A stretch of 64,000 bases of DNA from Haloimpatiens sp042688525 (GTDB lineage Bacteria; Bacillota; Clostridia; Clostridiales; Clostridiaceae). A program made the position numbers and the translations under genes. Shown here one piece after another: positions 28,331 to 36,370 of this stretch; the first letter of the stretch is position 1; the number at the start of each line of letters is the position of its first letter. The DNA is taken from contig NZ_JBHWAB010000001.1 in the NCBI RefSeq assembly GCF_042688525.2, positions 806,001 to 870,000 of the forward strand, read 5' to 3'. The notes below the pieces were generated by a model. It saw only the letters and a list, made by a program, of their open reading frames with translations, was not told the origin of the DNA and did no database searches.

Positions 28331-28392
28331 ATGTTTTTCTTAAAGAAAAACTTTAAGGGGCTGTCCCGCTGAGTGTTAGTGGGACAGTTTTT
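28331..28392 (+). terminator. Terminator after oppA copy 2 with a repeat III fragment
   Basis: CTGTCCCGCT (28361-28370) pairs with AGTGGGACAG (28378-28387) and is followed by TTTTTT. Just before it, 28331-28352 repeats the GGATGTTTTTCTTA..AGAAAAACTTTA motif of repeat III. A second stem AAATACTGT/ACAGTATTT (near 28405-28452) may serve the convergent gene. Confidence 0.8.
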
Positions 28393-28495
28393 TACATATA
28401 AAAAATACTGTAGTATTAGTATAAAAATATGCTAAGGCCACAGTATTTTTATTTGAATTTTAAACTTTTTACTTTAAATTTATATGTTTTTTTAA

Positions 28496-29152
28496 CTATA
28501 TTACTTTAATTATAGCTAAATCTACTATCAACATAACCACATAAGATATAGGAACTACCATAAGAATTTTATCTTGTGGTACATTTGTACAGCCGCACAA
28601 ACCTTTGAAGAATAATATTATAGATAAAATAAATCCTATGAGAACGGCACATAAGGATAATGGAAAACTTATGTAGCTCAAAATAAGTTGTAATAAAGTA
28701 TAAAAAATAAATGGTACAAATGAAGAAACTATAACTTGTAAAAAACATAAGGGTCTAATGTCACATTTAAATACATATTTAAATATAAAGTAAGTTGTTA
28801 AGAAAATTATTATACAACTGATAAAAAATAGAAAAATTTCAAATATAAAAATTTTGGACCAAGACATATAATTATCTATTTCATACATTAAACGTTTATT
28901 AATTAACCCAAATATATAATTATTTCCCATGATTGTATCAATGTATTTAAATGCAGTTTTAGCTATATTTTGCATTAATAAAACGTTAATTATTCCATAT
29001 AAAAATGAAAGAAGTAAAATTAATATATATGTACATTTTTTGCTTAATTTTTTTATTGACCAATCCATTGTATGAATTGGGTTTACAAGCATACCCAGAA
29101 TATGAGTAGAAAGTTCCTTAGTAATATTTTGTTCATTTTTGGAATTATTCAT
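28496..29152 (-). CDS. Yip1-domain membrane protein
   Basis: 218 residues from the ATG at 29152, with AGGTGAT eight bases upstream. The N-terminal NPIHTMDWSIKK motif precedes about five hydrophobic segments, the pattern of the bacterial YIP1 family. The function of these bacterial proteins is not known. It is a single gene, convergent with oppA copy 2 and divergent from galU. Confidence 0.7.
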   Translation of the reverse strand: MNNSKNEQNITKELSTHILGMLVNPIHTMDWSIKKLSKKCTYILILLLSFLYGIINVLLMQNIAKTAFKYIDTIMGNNYIFGLINKRLMYEIDNYMSWSKIFIFEIFLFFISCIIIFLTTYFIFKYVFKCDIRPLCFLQVIVSSFVPFIFYTLLQLILSYISFPLSLCAVLIGFILSIILFFKGLCGCTNVPQDKILMVVPISYVVMLIVDLAIIKVI

Positions 29153-29403
29153 AAAAATCACCTGCCTTATTGTAATGTCATGAAATGTTTTGGAACAATA
29201 TAAAATTTACACAGTGACTATTTTTAACTGCGTAAATTGATTAGATAATTATGCATTATACCCAGCTATTATATTCGACATGAAAAAATGTTTTCCTTCT
29301 TTTCTATTATAATTTTCTTAGTTAAAAACCATAGCTGTGGAAATGATATATATAGTTCTCAATTTTTTCATTTTAAAGATAATTAATAGTTAATAATGAA
29401 TAA

Positions 29404-29483
29404 CTCAACTTTCGCAGGTGAAAAATAGCCGCTACGGTAAATGATATCTTGCTTAGAAGTGTTTTTTTACTGCGAAAGTTGAG
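29404..29483. mobile_element. Short deletion derivative of the subfamily-1 palindrome, with 7-bp direct repeats
   Basis: 80 bp with both outer ends (CTCAACTTTCGCAG at 29404-29417, CTGCGAAAGTTGAG at 29470-29483, an exact 14-bp inverted match) but without the inner arms. TGAATAA directly flanks it at 29397-29403 and 29484-29490. This copy defines the element ends most cleanly. Confidence 0.85.
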
Positions 29484-29485
29484 TG

Positions 29486-29602
29486 AATAATTAATAATTA
29501 AGGAAATTTTGCCTTAGGGCAAAATAACTAATATATAATTAAAGATTTTTGTTAAAACAAAAATCAACCTTCATTATTCATTTTTAATTATTAATTCTTA
29601 AT
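29486..29602. repeat. AT-rich repeat II
   Basis: AATTAATAATTAAGGAAATT, then TTGCCTTAGGGCAAAATAAC, then AAAGATTTTTG..CAAAAATCAACC, then TTAATTATTAATTCTTAATT. It contains two hairpins (TTTTGCC/GGCAAAA and GATTTTTG/CAAAAATC). Near-copies lie at 53365-53495 and, shortened, at 59013-59082, each time right after a subfamily-1 palindrome. Confidence 0.75.
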
Positions 29603-29605
29603 TGA

Positions 29606-29676
29606 TATTAAATGTTTCTTATGCAGTATATCATTTCCTTAGCTATATAGTATTTTGTACTTCAAAATTTGATATT
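29606..29676. repeat. Degenerate right half of a subfamily-1 palindrome
   Basis: TTAAATGTTTCTTATGCAGT, then ATATCATTTCC and TTCAAAATTTGA, recall the right arm of 42434-42690 with many changes. The remaining gap to galU (29677-29842) is AT-rich with no further feature I can support. Confidence 0.5.
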
Positions 29677-29842
29677 TAAGAATTTTTATTGAAATAATAA
29701 CTAAAATTTATATAAAAAGGTATTGAGTTTATATGGAATTTGATTTAATATTATGAAATGAAGGTAATAATATAAAATAAAAGTAAAATATGGATAAAAG
29801 GAAATTTTGTATATTTTATCATAGATAAATGGAGGGAAAAGT

Positions 29843-30718
29843 ATGAAGGTTAAGAAGTCAATTATTCCAGCGGCAGGTCTTGGAACAAGATTTTTACCTG
29901 CTACAAAAGCACAGCCTAAAGAAATGCTTCCAATAGTAGATAAACCTACTATTCAATATATAATTGAAGAAGCTGTTAACTCTGGAATAGAAGAAATATT
30001 AATTATAACAGGAAGAAATAAAAGAGCTATAGAAGATCATTTTGATAAATCTGTAGAACTTGAAAATGAGCTTGAAAAGAAGGGTAAAGAAGAACTTTTA
30101 AAAATGGTTAAAGATATATCAAGTATGGTTCAAATATATTATGTAAGACAAAAAGAACCAAAAGGACTTGGGCATGCTATAAGTTGTGCTAGAACTTTTG
30201 TTGGAGATGAACCATTTGCTGTAATGTTAGGCGATGATGTTGTAGATAGCAAAGTTCCTTGTCTTAAACAATTAATGGATTGTTTCAGTGAGTATAGAAC
30301 AACTATATTAGGGGTACAAAAAGTTCCTCATAATGACGTCTGTAAGTATGGTATTGTAGATGGTGTTCACATAGAAAATGGGGTTCATAAAGTTAAGAAT
30401 ATGGTAGAAAAGCCTAAGATTGATGAAGCACCATCTGATGTTGCTATTTTAGGAAGATATATAATTACACCTGCTATATTTGATATATTAGATAATACTA
30501 AACCAGGAAAAGGTGGAGAAATACAGCTTACAGATGCATTAAAGAAGCTTCTAAATAAGGAGGCAATTTATGCTTATGAATTTGAAGGAAGAAGATATGA
30601 TGTAGGAGATAAACTAGGATTTTTGCAAGCAACTGTAGAATTTGCATTAAAAAAAGAAGAACTTAAAAATCCATTTATGAGTTATTTGCAAAAAATAATT
30701 AAAAAAGAGAACAAGTAA
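29843..30718 (+). CDS. galU: UTP-glucose-1-phosphate uridylyltransferase
   Basis: 291 residues, normal length for GalU. The nucleotidyltransferase signature KSIIPAAGLGTRFLPATKAQPKEMLP is at residues 5-30, followed by ITGRNKRAIEDHFD, FAVMLGDDVV and the late G-E-I-Q-L-T-D motif. It makes UDP-glucose for envelope polysaccharides and glycolipids. GGAGGG precedes the ATG. The next gene follows after 29 bases and may be in the same operon. Confidence 0.95.
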   Translation: MKVKKSIIPAAGLGTRFLPATKAQPKEMLPIVDKPTIQYIIEEAVNSGIEEILIITGRNKRAIEDHFDKSVELENELEKKGKEELLKMVKDISSMVQIYYVRQKEPKGLGHAISCARTFVGDEPFAVMLGDDVVDSKVPCLKQLMDCFSEYRTTILGVQKVPHNDVCKYGIVDGVHIENGVHKVKNMVEKPKIDEAPSDVAILGRYIITPAIFDILDNTKPGKGGEIQLTDALKKLLNKEAIYAYEFEGRRYDVGDKLGFLQATVEFALKKEELKNPFMSYLQKIIKKENK

Positions 30719-30747
30719 TAAACGAAACAGAAGGAAGAGTGAGTAAC

Positions 30748-31821
30748 ATGTATAAAGAAAGTAAAGTTAAAAAGAAGCATTTAGCATTAAAAATAATTTG
30801 TCCTATAATTTTATTATTAGTAATTTTAATATACTGTATATTTTCTAAGGCAGGTATGAAAACTTACTCAAAGAATAGTGAGCTTAAAGATGTAATTCAT
30901 AAATTTGATATTGTTTCTGATAAAGGTGGAAGTACATCTTTATGCGAAAATGATGTAAATGAGATTTTGAATTTAGTTGTGGGTAAGGGAATAACTAAGA
31001 AAAATATAACAATAAAGAAATCTTGGGTAGACATATCAAATGATAATGTAACAGTATATGCTTTAGCTAAATATAAAAATTTTGAACTGCTTCTATCAAG
31101 TATTGGAAAAATAACTTACAATGAAAATTTAGTATATAGACCAGAAAAATTTAAAGTTGGAAAGATTACAATTCCTAAAAGTATAGCATTAAATAATGTT
31201 CAAAAGCTTCTTAAAAATAAAATAGTTATTGAAGATGAAAATATAATTGTGAAAAAAGATAACATACCATTACATATAGACAATGTAAAATGCGAAAATG
31301 GTAATGTGATAGTTTGCATAAAGAAATCTATTAAATCACAAATTTTAGATAAAGTTAATACTGAGTTAGCTTCCATAGCTAAAAATACAAAGGATAACAG
31401 TAAAAAACAAAAAATAAGTGATATGCAAAATAAAATTAAAACTATGAAAGATGAAATACAAAAGAAACAAAATAATAATAATTCAAAGCAAGTTAGTAAA
31501 AATGTTAATAGTAATAATAAAAATATTGCAAAAAATAGTAGTACAAAAGCAAAAGGATCTGCTTCAAAGGCCATAAGTGAACTTAGTGCAGCTAGAGGTT
31601 CAATTTCAAGTGGAAAAGGGAAGCAGATGGTAGATATAATGATTAGTACTATTAATCAACTTAATAGTAATCCTTCAAGTAATTGTAGAGGTAATGTTGG
31701 AGCTGTAGTTTCTATATACAAATCTCTTACTCCGCAGCAAAAGAAAAATTTTAAAAATGCATTATTTACTAATGTTGATACAGCAAATGCATTGAAACTT
31801 AAAAGCTATTTTAAAATTTAA
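30748..31821 (+). CDS. Membrane-anchored extracellular protein, unknown (YpmS-like core)
   Basis: 357 residues from the ATG at 30748, about 10 bases after GGAAG; GTG at 30739 lies too close to that site. One N-terminal membrane helix (about 14-35, ALKIICPIILLLVILIYCIF) leads to an exported region. Residues about 45-190 (ENDVNEILNLVV, ITIKKSWVDI, LLSSIGKITYN, FKVGKITIPKSIAL) resemble YpmS/DUF2140-type lipid-binding-like proteins. A Lys/Asn/Ser-rich linker (about 205-265) and a compact C-terminal domain follow. Function unknown. Confidence 0.6.
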   Translation: MYKESKVKKKHLALKIICPIILLLVILIYCIFSKAGMKTYSKNSELKDVIHKFDIVSDKGGSTSLCENDVNEILNLVVGKGITKKNITIKKSWVDISNDNVTVYALAKYKNFELLLSSIGKITYNENLVYRPEKFKVGKITIPKSIALNNVQKLLKNKIVIEDENIIVKKDNIPLHIDNVKCENGNVIVCIKKSIKSQILDKVNTELASIAKNTKDNSKKQKISDMQNKIKTMKDEIQKKQNNNNSKQVSKNVNSNNKNIAKNSSTKAKGSASKAISELSAARGSISSGKGKQMVDIMISTINQLNSNPSSNCRGNVGAVVSIYKSLTPQQKKNFKNALFTNVDTANALKLKSYFKI

Positions 31822-31826
31822 AACAT

Positions 31827-31881
31827 AAATCAAAGTAAAAAGTGAGAAATTTGAAATTTGTACTTTTTACTTTGATTTTTT
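31827..31881. terminator. Bidirectional terminator between convergent genes
   Basis: AAATCAAAGTAAAAAGT (31827-31843) and ACTTTTTACTTTGATTT (31862-31878) are exact complements. A T-run follows on the plus strand, and A-rich sequence allows termination from the other side. Confidence 0.85.
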
Positions 31882-33068
31882 TTATTTTATAATATTTACT
31901 GGTTGTTCTTGAAATAATTTTAATGTTAATTTTAATATTGATTGAGTTTTAATACTTTCAAAAATATGTTCTATTGAATTGTGTTCTAATACAGTTTTAT
32001 CAGGACAAACTGTATTTTCCAAAATTTGTGTTTTCTCTAAATCGTAATGTATTGTTTTGTTTGAATAGTCATGAATTTTATTACTATTATCATTAAAATA
32101 TTGAGCAAAGTTGTTTATAAGAAAATGTGTATAATTAATTGGTGTAATACATTTGAAAGGAACATATACAACAATATTTTTAATTAATCCTTTGATGTAT
32201 TTGTCTGTTATGGTATCTGCAGTTGCATATTCAATGCTTTTTCGTATAAAACCTTTTAAAAAAAGCTTACCCTTTTTAACTTTGAGTGTTTTACTGCTGT
32301 CAATTTTATTTACTAATTTTGCTTCATTTAAATATACATCATTTTTTATTCGCTTAATTTCTAAGATTGGCTCGTCAAAATCTATGTTAGATATTATAGG
32401 AATTTCTAATTCTTTTTTGCTAAAACTATAGGAATATGAGACACAATTTTGTTAGATTGTATATTATTATTATTTGTTTTTGTATATATTATATTATTTT
32501 TGAGTGCTTTATTTTTCTTTAATCTATTATCAACATTGTTATTTGAAATATTAGGATTATTTTTTGTTTTTTTATTTGAATTATCAATGTTATTTTTTAC
32601 TGCATTATTTATGCTGTTATTTGAAGTATTGATATTATCTTTTAATGTAGTGTCTTTACTTTCATTTGAAATATTAGAATTATTTTTTGCTATATTATTT
32701 GTATTATTATTTGAGATAGTATCATTAGTGTGTATCTTTTTATTTATAGTGTTTTTTGAAGTAGTAACATCGTTGAGAGGTTTAGTATTAGCATTCGAAT
32801 TGTTGACATTATTTTTCACTATATTAGGTGTATTACTATTTGAAGTACTGATATTATTGTTTGTTTTATTATGTGCACTAGTATTTGAATTATTGATATT
32901 ATTATTGGATTTGTTTTTACTAATATTGGGTTTTATATTATGATTTTTCATATTCTTTACATTACTTTTTTTATTATATGGATTCATAGTATTGTCAATA
33001 GCAACTAAAAGAAGTAAAAGTAATAAAAATTTTGCTATATTATTTTCATATAGTCTTTGTGTGTTCAT
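31882..33068 (-). CDS. Asn-rich SPOCS (DUF3794) protein requiring a -1 frameshift
   Basis: The first frame (33068-32406, 220 codons) has a hydrophobic stretch at residues 13-24, then a long Asn/Ser/Lys/Thr low-complexity region, and ends in IPIVLAKKN. After a -1 shift at the heptamer A-AAA-AAG (32418-32412) translation continues as ELEIPIISNIDFDEPILEIKR, IKNDVYLNEAKLV, KGKLFLKGFIRKSIEYAT down to the stop at 31882-31884, for about 395 residues. That part aligns with the SPOCS domain of the neighbour (KIPVVLSQTNIQIDV, EIKRIKKDVYL, GKVFLAGYVRKNIEY). SPOCS domains occur in spore-envelope proteins such as SipL. It could be programmed frameshifting, phase variation in A6/A7, or a pseudogene. AGGAGCG precedes the ATG. 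Confidence 0.75.
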
Positions 33069-33092
33069 TTCTACGCTCCTTTCTAAAGGGTA

Positions 33093-33118
33093 GGCTCAAG
33101 TTTGTATAAACTTGAGCC
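33093..33118. terminator. Hairpin between the two SPOCS genes
   Basis: GGCTCAAGTTT (33093-33103) pairs exactly with AAACTTGAGCC (33108-33118). It ends the upstream minus-strand gene's transcript or attenuates read-through; the U-tract on that strand is poor. Confidence 0.6.
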
Positions 33119-33160
33119 TTAGTACTGTGTTGAGTAAAAAATATAATTTTGCTATTTTAA

Positions 33161-33907
33161 TTAGCAATCACGATTGCAAGAACAGCCGCTGCCATCTTTT
33201 ATATTAACTTGTTGTAATTGTAATAATTTAAGGTTTATATAGATTACCATTTTTTCTACTAAAGTTTTATAAACTGTATATTCGCTGCAAGAGCAATCCA
33301 TTGGAACTGGATCTTTGTGAAGATCAGTTTCATAAATTTTTGCAGAAACTAATTCACAATAAGGTTTTTCAGAGAAATAGATAGTATCTTGGAAGTTTTG
33401 TTCACAAGGGAATTTACCTATAACGTAATCGTCACAATTACATTGACAACAATCACATATTAAATCAATTTCAGTTTGAGGTTTTCTTATATTAAATTGA
33501 GGTGCGTGATCAAATTCTACTTCTGCAACACATTGGAAAGGTATATCTACAGTTGTATCTTTGATGCATCCACATTTTGGAGCAGTTGAATATTCTATAT
33601 TTTTTCTTACATATCCAGCTAAGAATACTTTGCCTGTTACTTGTACACCTTTCTTAAATTTTCCAGCGCCAGGTATTAATTTGCATTGAGTTAAATATAC
33701 GTCTTTCTTTATTCTTTTTATTTCATAATAAGGAGTGTCAAACTCAATTTCTGCTTCTACATCTATTTGAATATTAGTTTGTGATAAAACTACAGGTATT
33801 TTAGCTACTAATGGGCCGTCTATTCCTTTAGGTGTTATATCATCACTTTCACATACAGGTAATGTCTTTGCATAAGGGTCATAACAACTACAATCTTTCA
33901 TTGTCAT
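33161..33907 (-). CDS. Cysteine-rich SPOCS (DUF3794) protein, spore-surface type
   Basis: 248 residues with about 22 cysteines, many in CxC or CC pairs (CGC, CDCCQCNCDD, CSCS, CSCNRDC at the C-terminus). The SPOCS domain is at about 30-135 (LVAKIPVVLSQTNIQIDVEAEIEF, then YEIKRIKKDVYLTQCKLIPGAGKF). There is no signal peptide. Similar Cys-rich DUF3794 proteins have been found in clostridial spore outer layers, where disulphide cross-linking is likely; that role is inferred here. AAGGAGG is 10 bases before the ATG. It lies 92 bases upstream of the frameshifted SPOCS gene and is transcribed in the same direction. Confidence 0.8.
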   Translation of the reverse strand: MTMKDCSCYDPYAKTLPVCESDDITPKGIDGPLVAKIPVVLSQTNIQIDVEAEIEFDTPYYEIKRIKKDVYLTQCKLIPGAGKFKKGVQVTGKVFLAGYVRKNIEYSTAPKCGCIKDTTVDIPFQCVAEVEFDHAPQFNIRKPQTEIDLICDCCQCNCDDYVIGKFPCEQNFQDTIYFSEKPYCELVSAKIYETDLHKDPVPMDCSCSEYTVYKTLVEKMVIYINLKLLQLQQVNIKDGSGCSCNRDC

Positions 33908-34090
33908 ATATATTAATCCTCCTTCGATATTCTAGATAAATTTTTAGGTAGATTCGATATGTTGTCCACCTATTAATATAGTATTCAGTTAAGTATAAAA
34001 TGGTACTATGAAGTTAAAAAATAACTAGATTTTTTATAATGAGTGGTGGTAAAATAAGAGATAAAGTTACATTTAAGAAGGAGACATAAT

Positions 34091-34906
34091 ATGAGTAGAA
34101 GACGAAAGAGTTTTAGCATTATATTTATTTTTGTGTTAATAGTATTACCTTTTACATTTTATTGTTATTATAAAAAGCAGTTGAATTCAAAAAATAATCA
34201 TGTACCTGTATTAATGTATCATCATGTAAAGTCTGGAACAAAAACTGACTTAATAGTTTCAAAAAAAGATTTTGAAAAAGAAATGAAGTATTTACATGAT
34301 AATAGATATAGAACATTAACATTGGATGAGGCATATAATTACATAAAAAGGGACAAGCAATTACCTAAAAAATCTGTAGTTCTAACTTTTGATGATGGAT
34401 ACAAAGATAACTATGAGAATGCATATCCTATATTAAAAAAATATAGGTTTAAGGCTACTATATTTATGATTACAAATAAAATTGGACAAGGTGAGTACTT
34501 AACATTAAATCAATTAAAAGAATTAAATAAAAATGGTTTTGATATTCAATCACATACAGCAAATCATGAAAATTTGTCTAAGTTAAGCTATTCAAAGCAA
34601 TTAGATGAGTTAGAGAGTTCTAAAAAAGAATTAGAAAAATTGTTAAATAAAAAGGTTAGATATTTAGCATATCCTTATGGAGAATTTAATGAAGATACAA
34701 TAAAAGCCTGCAAGGCTGGAGGATATAGATTAGCGTTTAGAATTAATGAAACTTGGGCAGAGAAAGATGACGGATTATATAGTTTAGATAGAGTATTTGC
34801 TAGAGGACTATTAACTGAAAAACAATTTGAGGAAAGAGTTAGTGAGCCTGGTTATTACCCTATAATAAAGATAGTGTACCATAAAATTAAAGATGTGATT
34901 TCATAA
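34091..34906 (+). CDS. Membrane-anchored polysaccharide deacetylase (NodB family)
   Basis: 271 residues. One N-terminal helix (about 8-24) precedes the NodB domain with LTFDDGYKDNYENA (catalytic and metal Asp pair), HTANHENLS (metal His pair) and a late YPYGEFNEDT motif. The family removes acetyl groups from peptidoglycan or exopolysaccharide sugars outside the cell. AAGGAG precedes the ATG. It is a single gene whose 3' end faces an LCP ligase across a REP-like hairpin. Confidence 0.88.
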   Translation: MSRRRKSFSIIFIFVLIVLPFTFYCYYKKQLNSKNNHVPVLMYHHVKSGTKTDLIVSKKDFEKEMKYLHDNRYRTLTLDEAYNYIKRDKQLPKKSVVLTFDDGYKDNYENAYPILKKYRFKATIFMITNKIGQGEYLTLNQLKELNKNGFDIQSHTANHENLSKLSYSKQLDELESSKKELEKLLNKKVRYLAYPYGEFNEDTIKACKAGGYRLAFRINETWAEKDDGLYSLDRVFARGLLTEKQFEERVSEPGYYPIIKIVYHKIKDVIS

Positions 34907-34914
34907 AAAATAAA

Positions 34915-34965
34915 GGGACGGTTCTTCAATTTTAAGCATTTTTGTTAAAATTGAAGAACCGTCCC
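34915..34965. repeat. REP-like GGGAC hairpin (copy 3)
   Basis: GGGACGGTTCTTCAATTTTA (with A) at 34915-34935 and its exact complement at 34945-34965 form a 21-bp stem around GCATTTTTG, followed by TTGAAT. It sits between two convergent genes and may also terminate transcription. Confidence 0.85.
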
Positions 34966-34972
34966 TTGAATA

Positions 34973-35995
34973 TTATTGTTTTTTAGTTGAAGATTTATTA
35001 GCTTCAGGTTGGATATCTTTATAGATAAAGTCGTGAATCTGGTTAGTTGTAGCATCTATATCTGTAACTAGATACCAAACTTTATTTATCATTTGTCCTT
35101 TGCTTTCTGAATCAAGAGGAAATCTAGATTGTTTTACATCTTTTATGTTAGACATTAATATGTCTTTTCCTAGATTTAACATATAATCAGAATCCATATC
35201 AGTTTCTACAAAAGGAAGAAGTTTTGAAACTAGTGAAGGATATTCAATAATACTTGTATTTTTAAGTTTGTTTACTATAGCGTTAAGAACAGTTCTTTGT
35301 CTAGCAGTTCTTTCATAGTCCCCACCGCCTGTAGAACGTATTCTAGCGTAAGATACAGCTTGTCTTCCATTTAACACTTGAACACCAGAATTATTTAATA
35401 TAGGTATTGATTTATGTTGAAGATTAGAGGTTTCTTTCATATATTTATTAATATATTTAACTTCATTTGGTTTTACATCTATTGTTACGCCACCAAGTAT
35501 GTCAATGATTTTTTCAAGATCAAAGAAGTCCACAGAAACATAATGTCTAATGTCTAAATTAAAATTATGATTTAAAGTCCAAAGTGTTAATTCAGGACCG
35601 CCATATGCATAAGCATGAGTAAATTTAGTTTTACCATGACCTTTTACTTCTACATAAGTATCTCTCATAATAGAAGAAAGTTTGATGTTTTTATGTTTTT
35701 TATCAATAGTAAGAATTATAGTACTATCTGAATGAGCTATATCACTCTTTTGTCTTCTATCTAAACCAAATAGTGCTATGTTAATGATTTCTTCGCTATT
35801 ATTTTGGTTATTATTATTTGTTGTTTTTTTAGTTATACCCAAATCACTGTCATTTTTAGAAATTTCTTTCCTTTGAACCTTGTTTAATAAGGAATGTGCA
35901 TAAAAGTAGCTTCCAAACCCCACTAGCAAAATTATAATAAAGGAAAATATAATAAACTTTTTAACTTTACTACTTTTTTTTCTTTTGTTCGACAA
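34973..35995 (-). CDS. LytR-CpsA-Psr (LCP) family cell-wall polymer ligase
   Basis: 340 residues starting with TTG, with GAGGAGGT about 9 bases upstream. A short basic N-terminus and one membrane helix (about 13-33) precede an Asn-rich linker and the LCP domain (about 70-310). Landmarks are FGLDRR..SDSTIILTID, SIMRDTYVEVKGHGKTKFTHAYAYGG (conserved R-D and K residues), LGGVTIDV and YARIRSTGGGDYERTARQR. LCP enzymes attach wall teichoic acid or capsule-like polymers to peptidoglycan from lipid-linked precursors. Confidence 0.9.
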   Translation of the reverse strand: MSNKRKKSSKVKKFIIFSFIIILLVGFGSYFYAHSLLNKVQRKEISKNDSDLGITKKTTNNNNQNNSEEIINIALFGLDRRQKSDIAHSDSTIILTIDKKHKNIKLSSIMRDTYVEVKGHGKTKFTHAYAYGGPELTLWTLNHNFNLDIRHYVSVDFFDLEKIIDILGGVTIDVKPNEVKYINKYMKETSNLQHKSIPILNNSGVQVLNGRQAVSYARIRSTGGGDYERTARQRTVLNAIVNKLKNTSIIEYPSLVSKLLPFVETDMDSDYMLNLGKDILMSNIKDVKQSRFPLDSESKGQMINKVWYLVTDIDATTNQIHDFIYKDIQPEANKSSTKKQ

Positions 35996-36370
35996 TTTTA
36001 TTTACCTCCTCGACAATAATAGAAATTACGAATATTAGTATAACAAAATATTTTTAAACACAATTAACAAAATGGTAACAAAAAAAACAACGGTTTGTCA
36101 GTGTAAAATTTATGCCAAATCAGGTAGTACTAGGTACAAGTAAAAATAATGTAAGAAAAATGCAAGAAAATCATTGAAAACTTGCAAAAATAAATATATA
36201 ATAAAAAATATATTTTAAAATTTTATATAAGAAAAATTCTATTAATTGCCAAGTGTATAGTAATAATTTTAAATTTAATATAGTTCAAAATGCAATTTCA
36301 ACATTATAAATATTTCATAACGTTTACAAAGTGGTACTTAAAAACAAAGGAAAATATCGGAGGTGAAGGT
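35996..36370. other. Divergent gap between the LCP gene and gltB
   Basis: 375 AT-rich bases carrying promoters for both directions. A possible gltB promoter is TTGCCA at 36246-36251 with an AT-rich -10 region about 17 bases on. GGAGGTGAAGG (36359-36369) sets the gltB start at 36371. No riboswitch fold was recognised. Confidence 0.35.

Noticed and set aside
28361..28392. Fourth REP-like element (CTGTCCCGCT hairpin)
   Set aside because: It shares only the GGGAC core, has a short stem and a proper U-run, so a terminator is the simpler call.
32153..32431. Plus-strand ORF over the second half of the SPOCS gene
   Set aside because: The minus strand encodes a recognisable SPOCS domain; the plus ORF has no ribosome site.
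32449..32943. Hydrophobic plus-strand ORF opposite the Asn-rich SPOCS region
   Set aside because: It is the antisense shadow of Asn/Ile codons (AAT/ATT giving Phe/Leu runs), with no ribosome site.
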